Shown here: positions 1 to 6,008 of the stretch, piece by piece
How positions within the stretch are numbered: the first letter of the stretch is position 1
Layout: the number at the start of each line of letters is the position of its first letter
NCBI GenBank assembly: GCA_023450745.1
Contig: JAEXGR010000061.1
Span: 1 to 9,006 of the forward strand
Length of the DNA stretch: 9,006 nucleotides
Reading direction: 5' to 3'
Source: Synergistota bacterium
GTDB taxonomy: Bacteria > Synergistota > Synergistia > Synergistales > Synergistaceae
Made by a program: the position numbers and the translations under genes
Notes under the pieces: model-generated
The model's database searches: none
Told to the model about the DNA's origin: nothing
The model's input: the letters and a program-made list of their open reading frames with translations, nothing else

Positions 1-120
1 CCGTGGCTGGAGCCTTTTGTAAACCGTCAAGCGGTAGGAGGAAATACCAGTCCACAGCGTCTGCATGCATTGTACAAGCAACGAAACTTGTTGCCTTGTT
101 CTGCACAACTTAATTATACG
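1..120. other. Leader region upstream of the first gene, no assigned element
   Basis: No convincing sigma-70 promoter is visible; the best -35/-10 pair would start transcription inside the ribosome site. Short pairings exist: ACCG 23-26 with CGGT 32-35, GGTA 33-36 with TACC 45-48 (mutually exclusive), and ACAAGCAAC 74-82 with GTTGCCTTGT 90-99 with one bulged C. They could belong to a structured leader RNA whose 5' part lies outside the window, but no known riboswitch class could be matched. Confidence 0.3.
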
Positions 121-126
121 AGGAGG
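121..126 (+). promoter_or_regulatory. Ribosome binding site of the 134-1564 gene
   Basis: AGGAGG, seven bases before ATG 134. It decides the start in favour of 134 over the in-frame ATG at 65. Confidence 0.85.
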
Positions 127-133
127 ATTTATT

Positions 134-1564
134 ATGAAAAAGATAAGAACGATACTTTTAATGGCGCTCGCGGCGCTGATGTGCTTCGCGGCGGCGGTGA
201 CAGCTGCGCCTAAATCAATTTCCATTTCAAATGCGCCTGTTAATTTTGGAAATGACAGCATAGTTAATATGTCCCATGCGTTATTTGTGATTACAGGTAT
301 TAAAAAAGAAACTGACAACTCTGAAAGGTATTGGCCTGATGAGATGTCTCCGTCCTCTACCGCTGCAATGTTGACAGAGGAGATACTTACTCCTTTTATA
401 CCTGTTTCTTATACTGGGAACGTGTCGTCTATTGTTTATTGTATGAGGAAGTTAAATCGTATTACCAATTGTGTAGATGGAACTACAGAAACTAATGAGG
501 ACATGCCCGCCGGGTTAGAATATCGCATATCTCTCCCAAATAGTTCTTTACCGCCTGAGGCCACTACTATATTTGATTTATTAACGGCTTCGGCAGATAT
601 TATAATAGCGGTTCCTGACTCAGGCAATGCTGTGTCATGTGACATATATATGTCAGCCCCATCCCTTACTCCAACTCCGGCCTTCACACTGGGAACATCC
701 CTCGACGTTCCGGTCACAATCTACGCAATCAGTCTATCAACTGATGAAATTTCACATAGTCTCACTGCCACGGCCGGCAAAAACGGCACTATTAGCCCCG
801 CTGGCACTGTATACGTCGTTGCTGGCGCGAGCAAAGACTTTACGGTGACAGCCGACCGTGGCTACGTGATCGACACCCTCACCGTCGACGGCGCGGCGGT
901 CGCGGCGGCGGCGGGACAGCCCGCTTACACCTACACGCTTGAAAGCGTCTCGAAAGACCTTACGATCACGGCCTCCTTCAAAACCGCCACCGGACAGGAG
1001 AACGTCTCCGGCGTCGAACTCGCCGGCGACGGCGTGACTTTGGCGAAAGACCCCGTCTTTGTCGCGGGCAGCGACGAGCTGGTCAGCTCCTTCGACCTTT
1101 ACACGGGCGGCTCCGCGGAGCTTTCGTTTATCAACGATGATGGTACGGCGGGCGACGCCGTCACCTTCAAGAAGGACGAGGGCGGCTTCGTCTGCGCCAT
1201 GACGCTCGACGTCGCGCACCCCAACAACGACGGCGCGGCGGCCACGTTCCTCCTCTCTCCGTCTGGCGCGCCCTTCGATACCGCGAAAAAATATTACGCG
1301 GTGATCCAGAAGAAGGACAAATCCGGCTATTCCATCTTTGCCTGCAAACACGCGGCTGACGGCCTGCTCGGCGTAACGGTGAAGCCGGTGGGCGACTACT
1401 TCACGGAGAACACCGTCGCCGTCTACACGGGAACGGTCGCCTCGGCGGCGGGCGGCGACACTCCGGCGGGCGGCGGCAGCGGCAGCGGCGGCGGCTGCAG
1501 CACGGGCATCGCGGCCTTCGCGCTGCTGGCGCTGGCTCCCTTGGCGCTGCGCCGGAAAAGGTAA
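134..1564 (+). CDS. Synerg-CTERM surface protein with InlB-B-like repeat (paralogue 1)
   Basis: Predicted exported, envelope-anchored protein of 476 residues; molecular function unknown. Start ATG 134 is chosen because AGGAGG lies at 121-126 with a 7-nt spacer and a signal peptide follows directly (KKIR basic start, hydrophobic residues 7-22, cleavage near Ala24/Ala25). An in-frame ATG at 65 has no ribosome site and would bury the signal. Residues 26-205 are a divergent, AT-rich-encoded region with no recognised domain. Residues about 209-283 match the divergent InlB B-repeat/Flg_new_2 pattern (NGTISP, FTVTADRGYVIDTLTVDG, ITASF). Residues 290-433 form a module shared with the protein at 3377-4846 (KKYYA, VKPVGDYF, YTG). 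A Gly-rich linker leads to the Synerg-CTERM tail at 452-476: GGGC with Cys455, a hydrophobic stretch, then RRKR. By analogy with other CTERM systems the tail is probably cleaved by a dedicated protease, which is not encoded here. Family call is solid; an adhesin role is inference. Confidence 0.87.
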   Translation: MKKIRTILLMALAALMCFAAAVTAAPKSISISNAPVNFGNDSIVNMSHALFVITGIKKETDNSERYWPDEMSPSSTAAMLTEEILTPFIPVSYTGNVSSIVYCMRKLNRITNCVDGTTETNEDMPAGLEYRISLPNSSLPPEATTIFDLLTASADIIIAVPDSGNAVSCDIYMSAPSLTPTPAFTLGTSLDVPVTIYAISLSTDEISHSLTATAGKNGTISPAGTVYVVAGASKDFTVTADRGYVIDTLTVDGAAVAAAAGQPAYTYTLESVSKDLTITASFKTATGQENVSGVELAGDGVTLAKDPVFVAGSDELVSSFDLYTGGSAELSFINDDGTAGDAVTFKKDEGGFVCAMTLDVAHPNNDGAAATFLLSPSGAPFDTAKKYYAVIQKKDKSGYSIFACKHAADGLLGVTVKPVGDYFTENTVAVYTGTVASAAGGDTPAGGGSGSGGGCSTGIAAFALLALAPLALRRKR

Positions 1565-1574
1565 AAACAAAGGG

Positions 1575-1720
1575 CGGCACTCCTTCCGTCACGGCACGGT
1601 GTTTTCCCGCGCCGTGACGCCTCCCTCACAAGAGAGGCAAACGTCGCAACATGGCCCCCCCCGAGGCGGCTGGTTTCTCCATCAGGGTTGCCCGCAGGGC
1701 GGGGGGAGTTTTGACCTTGC
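1575..1720. repeat. Intergenic hairpin repeat, copy A
   Basis: Non-coding GC-rich element filling most of the gap between the first two genes. It begins with CACTCCTTCCG (from 1579) and ends with GGGGGGAGTTTTGACCTT, whose reverse complement is the AAGGTCAAAACTCC edge found in the other copies. Inside it, CGTCACGGC (1587-1595) pairs perfectly with GCCGTGACG (1611-1619), and GCCTC 1619-1623 pairs with GAGGC 1634-1638. The first hairpin may also terminate transcription from the gene ending at 1564, although it lacks a T-tract. Open frames across this element look like shadows. Confidence 0.65.
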
Positions 1721-1747
1721 TTTTTTGTTTTACCACGCGCATATATT
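1717..1747 (+). promoter_or_regulatory. Weak promoter candidate for the GLUG protein gene
   Basis: TTGCTT at 1717-1722 and TATATT at 1742-1747, separated by a long 19-bp spacer. The -35 would sit at the edge of repeat copy A. Sequence match is mediocre. Confidence 0.3.
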
Positions 1748-1757
1748 TCCCCTCGGC

Positions 1758-1773
1758 GTGCCGTTATCGGCAC
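1758..1773 (+). promoter_or_regulatory. Small hairpin in the leader of the GLUG protein gene
   Basis: GTGCCG (1758-1763), loop TTAT, CGGCAC (1768-1773): a perfect 6-bp stem 12 nt before the AAAGGAG ribosome site. It has no T-run, so it is more likely an mRNA-stabilising or protein-binding stem than a terminator. Function is not known. Confidence 0.4.
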
Positions 1774-1785
1774 ATGAGAATGTTG

Positions 1786-1792
1786 AAAGGAG
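1786..1792 (+). promoter_or_regulatory. Ribosome binding site of the GLUG protein gene
   Basis: AAAGGAG, ten bases before ATG 1803. The same frame is open back to 1599, but this site and the signal peptide that follows fix the start at 1803. Confidence 0.8.
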
Positions 1793-1802
1793 CAGCTGTA
1801 TT

Positions 1803-3302
1803 ATGAATAGGAAAAAATTTTTCACCCTGTTGCTGGCCTTCGTAACGGCTCTCACGATGAGCCTCGCGGGAACCGCGTTCGCGGTTGACGTATGGGACGG
1901 AACTGTCGGCACTGTACCTGCTGCGTCAAACAACGTCATAACGATAACGACGGGGGCACAGCTCGCAGCCCTTGCGGCGTCCGTCAACAGCGGCACAGAT
2001 TATGCGGCATATACCGTTCGCCTCGGTGACGATATTAACCTCAATAATCTTGCGTGGACGCCTATCGGGCGCTTCTTCCAGTATCCATCAGCATGGGTTC
2101 CAAATCCAGGCAATAAAGCTTTTAGTGGTATATTCGATGGCGCTGGACACACAATCAGCGGCCTTAACGTGAATTTAACAACGACGGTTGGATATGGGCA
2201 AACAGCAGCTCTATTTGGTTATATCGATTTTCCAGCGGCAGCGTCATCCGCAAAAATCACAGCAAGAGCGACAAGCGTGACCGCAGCCTCCAAAGCAGCA
2301 GCGGACGCCGCGGATCTTGGCCTTGTCGGAGAAGCATATGATAAGGTTGTTGCCGAGCGCACCGACTTCTACACCACCTTTGGCGTAGCACCCCAGACAC
2401 CCCAGACACGCGGCGTCACTCCTGCGCCAACCGGAGGCATAGTTAAGAACCTTAAAGTTTACGGCACAGTCACCAACACCGCTGGTCAGGGCGCGGCGGG
2501 CGTCGTCTGCTGGAACGACGGCCTCATCGAGAACTGTTACTTTGAAGGGACCGCCAGCTGCTCCCCTTCCAACAGATCATACGTGGGCGGCATCTGTTCA
2601 CTGCTTGGCGCTAATACTTATGTTGTGAACTGCGCCGCCAAGGGCAGCCTCAGCGCAACGGGCACAAACTTCAGCTATGCGGGTGGCATTGCCGGTTATT
2701 GTTATGCAATGAACACCGGCTATGTCGTGAACTGCTCCGTAGAGCCAGGCACCGAAGTTTACTCACACATGGACACCGGCGGCATCGTCGGCGGCTTTGC
2801 TAATCAGGTCTATAACTGCGTCTCGGCCGCCTCCTCCGTTACAGTCAACGGGCAGAATCCCAATGAATCCGGTTACTACACCGGCGGCATCGTCGGCGCG
2901 TATGGCGCGGCATACAACTGCTACTGGCTCCAGACCTCCGGCAGTACCACGCAGCCCGGTTACGCGGTGGGCGGTGGATCAGACGCGAGCGGCCTGCGCA
3001 GCTCCGTGGCCGCGCTGCCAGCCGGCTCAGTGCTTTTCACGCCGATGACGCTTGCGGTAGGCGGTACCGGCACAGTTGCGCGCACAAACTATCCGACCGG
3101 CGCGGCGGCCGCCACGCCGGCGCTCAGTAATTGGAGCACTACTGACAGCTCAGTTGCGGCAGTCTCGTCATCGGGTATTGCCACAGGCTATTCTGCCGGA
3201 ACCGCCACTATATCGGCGGCGGCGGCCAGCACGGCGTGGTCAACGGCTCTCTCATCGACCGTCTCCGTGACGCCGGAGTGCTTCGTCACCGTCACTCAGT
3301 AA
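1803..3302 (+). CDS. Secreted GLUG-repeat protein with C-terminal Ig-like segment
   Basis: 499-residue exported protein, probably a beta-helical surface or secreted adhesin-like factor. The signal peptide is clear (NRKK, hydrophobic 6-22, AFA cleavage near Ala27). Residues 44-140 show the usual front of GLUG proteins: a qLaaLaasVNsG segment, LgDDINLNNLAWTPIG, FsGIFDGAGHTISGL, then ALFGYI. Residues about 142-210 are an Ala-rich insertion. Five GLUG-type repeats follow, each ending in Asn-Cys (N244-C245, N276-C277, N310-C311, N338-C339, N372-C373) with GGI(V/A/C)G-like turns. Residues about 415-490 resemble a bacterial Ig-like group 2 domain (NWSTTDSSVAAVSSSGIATGYSAGTATI). The protein ends FVTVTQ with no Synerg-CTERM tail, unlike both neighbours. 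It lies between two anchored paralogues on the same strand and is followed by a strong hairpin, so the end looks genuine. Repeat-family assignment is confident; adhesion is inferred. Confidence 0.88.
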   Translation: MNRKKFFTLLLAFVTALTMSLAGTAFAVDVWDGTVGTVPAASNNVITITTGAQLAALAASVNSGTDYAAYTVRLGDDINLNNLAWTPIGRFFQYPSAWVPNPGNKAFSGIFDGAGHTISGLNVNLTTTVGYGQTAALFGYIDFPAAASSAKITARATSVTAASKAAADAADLGLVGEAYDKVVAERTDFYTTFGVAPQTPQTRGVTPAPTGGIVKNLKVYGTVTNTAGQGAAGVVCWNDGLIENCYFEGTASCSPSNRSYVGGICSLLGANTYVVNCAAKGSLSATGTNFSYAGGIAGYCYAMNTGYVVNCSVEPGTEVYSHMDTGGIVGGFANQVYNCVSAASSVTVNGQNPNESGYYTGGIVGAYGAAYNCYWLQTSGSTTQPGYAVGGGSDASGLRSSVAALPAGSVLFTPMTLAVGGTGTVARTNYPTGAAAATPALSNWSTTDSSVAAVSSSGIATGYSAGTATISAAAASTAWSTALSSTVSVTPECFVTVTQ

Positions 3303-3313
3303 TTCCATTTCCT

Positions 3314-3346
3314 ACGGATGGCCGCTTTGCGGCCATCCGTCCCTCT
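3314..3346 (+). terminator. Intrinsic terminator after the GLUG protein gene
   Basis: ACGGATGGCCGC (3314-3325), TTT loop, GCGGCCATCCGT (3329-3340): a perfect 12-bp stem starting 12 nt after the stop. The tail CCCTCTTTGT is only moderately T-rich, so some read-through into the next gene is possible. Confidence 0.75.
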
Positions 3347-3362
3347 TTGTCACAAAAGCCCC

Positions 3363-3368
3363 GGGAGG
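3363..3368 (+). promoter_or_regulatory. Ribosome binding site of the second Synerg-CTERM gene
   Basis: GGGAGG with an 8-nt spacer to ATG 3377. No clear promoter is visible between the terminator at 3314-3346 and this site. Confidence 0.75.
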
Positions 3369-3376
3369 CGAACCTT

Positions 3377-4846
3377 ATGTTAAAAAAAATACAAATTATA
3401 ATTTTTATCCTACTGCTTACATGCGCGGCATCATCAGCCTTCGGGGCCACATCCGAAATAATAGTCACAGACTGCGACCCCACGGGCAAGAGCAAAAACC
3501 TTCAGACTATTATAGAATCGTGGTCCTACTATTTGCCAGATGGAACGCCTAAAGGCGACTCTTTGGAATGGAATATCAGCGACATGTTCCATCAAACGCC
3601 AACAAACACAGCCGAACTAGCTGAGGTGCCGGATGCCTCCGTTTTCAGCGACCTCCTGTCGGCCGACAACGGCCCAATAGAGGTCAAGATCCATATGCGC
3701 ATCAAACTGCCCCTCGAGAAAGCTAGCATTACACTTGATGCAAACAAGCTTGGTACAATTAGCCTTGCGTATTACACAAATGAGATGCACGGAATCATGA
3801 AGTTTATGACGCAGGCTTGGTTCAGCGACCCGCTCACGGAGTTGGTAAACATTGAAAAATTTGTCGTAGTAGGCGCTGACGGCAGCGTACAGTCGCTCAA
3901 GGCCAAGCCGTACTACCCATACACATACGTCGAAAACGACCAATACGGCAACGTATGGGACACACAGAGCACTTTCCCAATGAAGGTCTATGGCGTTTCC
4001 TATAAATACCTTGAGCATGGCATCACGGTTACACAGCCGGAAAACGGCACGATAGCCCCCTTTGGGGAAAGCGGGGACGTCAAAGTCAAGCACGGTGAAA
4101 ACGCGGAGTTTACAATCACGGCCAACAGCGGCTGCCGCATCGCCTGGCTGCTGGTCGACGGACAGCGCGTCGCGGCGGAAAACAAGTATCTCTGCACCTA
4201 TACATTTACAGGCGTCACGGAAAATCATACGATAAGCGCGGTTTTTGAAGAGGACAGCCGCGCGCCCGTGGCCGCAGGCGATAGCGGCGTCACCGCCTCC
4301 GTCTCCGACGTCGTCTCAAGCGCCTCCGACGCCGCGGTCGCCGCGCTTGAAGCGGGCGGCTTCGTGAGCGGCGGCAAGACGCTGCATGTGGTGGATACCG
4401 ACAAGGATACGAAGATGGAGGGCAGCTTCACCGCCGACGCCGGCGGCTTCGTGCAGGCCGTAAAGCTCAAGGCCGATTACGAAGAGGGCTCCGAATCGAA
4501 AGGCCTGACGCTGACAGTCAAGCCCGCCGACGCCGCGAAACCCTTCAGCGCCGACAAGAAATATTACGCGCTGCTGCTGAACAAAAAGACGAACTATTAC
4601 GACGTATTCCCCGCCTCGCTGAACGGCGAGGGGAATCTTGCCGTGAGGATAAAGCCCGTCGGAGACTATTTCAGCGAGGGCACGATCTTTATCTACTCCG
4701 GCTCGCTCTACGTCAGCGAGACCCCCGTCAGCCCCGACGACCCCGTGAATCCCTCTGCCGGCTCAAAGTCCGGCGGCGGCTGCCGTACGGGCATCGCGGC
4801 CTTTGCGCTGCTGTCGCTGCTGCCGCTGTTAAGAAAGAGGCGCTGA
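3377..4846 (+). CDS. Synerg-CTERM surface protein with InlB-B-like repeat (paralogue 2)
   Basis: 489-residue predicted exported, envelope-anchored protein, paralogous to 134-1564. Start ATG 3377 follows GGGAGG and begins a signal peptide (LKK, hydrophobic 5-22, cleavage near AFG/AT). Cys16 sits in the hydrophobic core but LLTC is a poor lipobox, so lipoprotein processing is unlikely. Residues 25-212 are unique, with no recognised domain. Residues 215-291 are an InlB-B/Flg_new_2-like repeat (NGTIAPFG, FTITANSGCRIAWLLVDG, TISAVF). Residues about 300-442 are the module shared with paralogue 1 (DAGGFVQAV, KKYYALLLNKK, RIKPVGDYFSEGT, IYSG). The tail at 465-489 is SGGGC (Cys469), TGIAAFALLSLLPLL, then RKRR. 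The N-terminal regions of the two paralogues are hardly alignable while the C-terminal halves are clearly alike, suggesting a common anchor chassis with variable heads. The function of the head is unknown. Confidence 0.87.
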   Translation: MLKKIQIIIFILLLTCAASSAFGATSEIIVTDCDPTGKSKNLQTIIESWSYYLPDGTPKGDSLEWNISDMFHQTPTNTAELAEVPDASVFSDLLSADNGPIEVKIHMRIKLPLEKASITLDANKLGTISLAYYTNEMHGIMKFMTQAWFSDPLTELVNIEKFVVVGADGSVQSLKAKPYYPYTYVENDQYGNVWDTQSTFPMKVYGVSYKYLEHGITVTQPENGTIAPFGESGDVKVKHGENAEFTITANSGCRIAWLLVDGQRVAAENKYLCTYTFTGVTENHTISAVFEEDSRAPVAAGDSGVTASVSDVVSSASDAAVAALEAGGFVSGGKTLHVVDTDKDTKMEGSFTADAGGFVQAVKLKADYEEGSESKGLTLTVKPADAAKPFSADKKYYALLLNKKTNYYDVFPASLNGEGNLAVRIKPVGDYFSEGTIFIYSGSLYVSETPVSPDDPVNPSAGSKSGGGCRTGIAAFALLSLLPLLRKRR

Positions 4847-4864
4847 TTCCCGCTGGCATAGTTC

Positions 4865-4896
4865 CGGGCCGGGAGGCGTGGTTTTCCGGCCCGTTT
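4865..4896 (+). terminator. Hairpin terminator after the second Synerg-CTERM gene
   Basis: CGGGCCGGGA (4865-4874) pairs with TTCCGGCCCG (4884-4893) in a 10-bp stem with one G-T pair and a 9-nt loop, followed by only TTT. Position just after the stop at 4846 supports a terminator; the short T-run lowers confidence. Confidence 0.6.
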
Positions 4897-4915
4897 ACCG
4901 AAAGGCGGTGTGTGG

Positions 4916-5530
4916 ATGGACACGACAAGTAATCTTTCCGCGTGGCGCGCCGACGACGCCGAGAGGGACATCCTCTCTCTGACGCGCGCTCTGACCGAGG
5001 GCGGCGGCCCCGTGCCGGCGGCGGCGCTGCGAAGCCGCGGCGCGCTGATGTTTTTGGCGCTCTGGGAGGTGCTGCGCCGCGACTGTCTGGCGAACGGCAG
5101 CGTCTGCGTGAATCATTTCGCGAAGAAGCGGGCGCGTTTTGTGGCGATGGCGGCGCTGGAGCCCAGCCTCCGCTATTTCCGCGAGCGGCTGCGGCAGGAC
5201 CCCGAGGCGGCGGCCCGGCTGTTCGAACGCCGCGGCCCGAAGGGCAGGAAGCCGCGCGAGAACGCCGAGTCGCTGGCCGAGCTGGAAGCTTTTGTCAAGG
5301 ACGACTGCGGCGGCGACACCCGCGTCTATAAGAACGACAGGAAGCTGCATTTTCTTCTCTTTGTGATTAAGCGGATAAAAAACGACCTTTTCCGCGCCGA
5401 CGGCGTGGACGCGGAGGCGCTGAAATACGCCAGCCGCGCCATGATTCAGATAATCTGGAACACGACGGCCCCCAGCGGCAGGGAGCCGAGGCACGCGGGG
5501 GAGCCGTTCCCTTTCAGCGAAGGCAAGTGA
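4916..5530 (+). CDS. Hypothetical basic cytosolic protein, unknown family
   Basis: I do not recognise this 204-residue protein. It has no signal peptide or membrane segment, so it is probably cytosolic. It is rich in Arg, Ala and Glu with probable amphipathic helices (residues 14-28, 42-58, 70-107, 117-130, 141-160, 165-181). A basic patch at 104-115 (ERRGPKGRKPRE) and the KNDRKLHFLLFVIKRIKNDLF segment region at 139-159 could bind nucleic acid or a protein partner, which is speculation. ATG 4916 is preferred because AAAGGCGGTG at 4901-4910 resembles the anti-SD complement; a GTG at 4910 is an alternative adding two residues. The antisense frame is also open but is Arg/His-rich low-complexity shadow. 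The last residues, EPFPFSEGK, are encoded by a piece of the intergenic repeat flank seen at 6509-6532, so the C-terminus was probably altered by repeat capture. It stands alone between a terminator and the toxin-antitoxin promoter. Confidence 0.65.
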   Translation: MDTTSNLSAWRADDAERDILSLTRALTEGGGPVPAAALRSRGALMFLALWEVLRRDCLANGSVCVNHFAKKRARFVAMAALEPSLRYFRERLRQDPEAAARLFERRGPKGRKPRENAESLAELEAFVKDDCGGDTRVYKNDRKLHFLLFVIKRIKNDLFRADGVDAEALKYASRAMIQIIWNTTAPSGREPRHAGEPFPFSEGK

Positions 5531-5672
5531 CACGAAAGGCTGTTGAGGAACCCACCGGATAATGAGAGTGTATGCAAGCTATTTTGTCCGCCGCGACAGC
5601 GTGATCTTTAAAATATTGCCGCCTTATCCACAATATAGTCAGCGTAAGTTTTTTTACCGCGGCGATAACTCC
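5531..5672. other. Intergenic spacer before the toxin-antitoxin operon
   Basis: No gene seen. It is more AT-rich than the preceding gene and holds one exact DnaA-box consensus, TTATCCACA, at 5624-5632. No hairpin with a T-tract for the gene ending at 5530 is evident. Confidence 0.4.
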
Positions 5673-5702
5673 TTGACTAAATACGGCAGTTTGCCGTAAA
5701 AT
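5673..5702 (+). promoter_or_regulatory. Promoter with embedded operator of the toxin-antitoxin operon
   Basis: -35 TTGACT at 5673-5678 and -10 TAAAAT at 5697-5702 with an 18-bp spacer. A perfect inverted repeat, TACGGCA-GTT-TGCCGTA (5682-5698), fills the spacer and overlaps the -10. Ribbon-helix-helix antitoxins typically repress their own promoter by binding such palindromes, so this is the predicted autoregulatory operator. The predicted transcript has a very short leader before the AAGGAGG site at 5713-5719. Confidence 0.68.
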
Positions 5703-5712
5703 AGTTGACATA

Positions 5713-5719
5713 AAGGAGG
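5713..5719 (+). promoter_or_regulatory. Ribosome binding site of the antitoxin gene
   Basis: AAGGAGG, with a 7-nt spacer to ATG 5727. The GTG at 5724 would have only 4 nt, which favours 5727. Confidence 0.8.
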
Positions 5720-5726
5720 GATCGTG

Positions 5727-6008
5727 ATGGCCGTATCAACGACATTATCCAGGTTGGAAGCCCGTTTGGAGCCGGCTGCGTATGAGCTCATCAAAGAAGC
5801 CTCCGCGTTGGAGGGGATGACGGTGACGGCGTTTGTGGTCGGCGCGGCAAAGGCTGCCGCCGAGCGGCGGATAGAAAAACACAAGATATTAAGCCTCGTG
5901 AAGGAGGATCAAATGCTGTTTGCCGACGCTTTGCTGCGCGGCCCCCAAAAGCCGACGCCGGCATATCGGGCTGCCGCGGATCTTCATGACAGGCTAGTTC
6001 GTAACTGA
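5727..6008 (+). CDS. DUF1778/TacA-like ribbon-helix-helix antitoxin
   Basis: 93-residue antitoxin of a type II toxin-antitoxin system. The N-terminal part fits a ribbon-helix-helix DNA-binding fold: a strand at about 4-14 (STTLSRLEARL), helix A at 16-29 (AAYELIKEASALEG) and helix B at 32-49 (TVTAFVVGAAKAAAERRI), the A-x-x-x-G-x-T-V-x-x-F-V pattern of DUF1778 proteins. The C-terminal part (about 50-93, with DQMLFADALLRGP) is the expected toxin-neutralising extension. Family length is normally 80-100 residues, so it is complete. Its TGA stop overlaps the toxin ATG by one base (TGATG at 6006-6010), indicating translational coupling. In known TacA/TacT pairs the antitoxin both masks the acetyltransferase and represses the operon; the palindrome at 5682-5698 is the likely target. 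Confidence 0.88.
   Translation: MAVSTTLSRLEARLEPAAYELIKEASALEGMTVTAFVVGAAKAAAERRIEKHKILSLVKEDQMLFADALLRGPQKPTPAYRAAADLHDRLVRN

Noticed and set aside
1..60. Possible 3' part of a riboswitch such as c-di-GMP-I (GGTA...TACC hairpin, AAACC segment)
   Set aside because: The conserved core of that class is not visible and the 5' half would be outside the window; only short stems can be shown.
91..119. TTGCCT/TTATAC promoter for the first gene
   Set aside because: Transcription would begin within the ribosome site, leaving no usable leader.
65..133. N-terminal extension of the first gene from ATG 65
   Set aside because: No ribosome site, and it would place 23 residues ahead of an excellent signal peptide with its own AGGAGG site.
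752..1570. Long minus-strand open frame opposite the first gene
   Set aside because: Arg/Ala-rich translation without domain patterns, typical of antisense shadow in GC-rich DNA.
3377..3430. Lipoprotein signal with Cys16 in the second Synerg-CTERM protein
   Set aside because: LLTC has Thr at -1 and lies too early in the hydrophobic stretch; an ordinary AFG cleavage site is better.
4895..5533. Minus-strand 212-codon frame opposite the unknown gene
   Set aside because: Begins inside the repeat flank, Arg/His-rich, no convincing ribosome site; the plus-strand frame has better start signals and a protein-like pattern.
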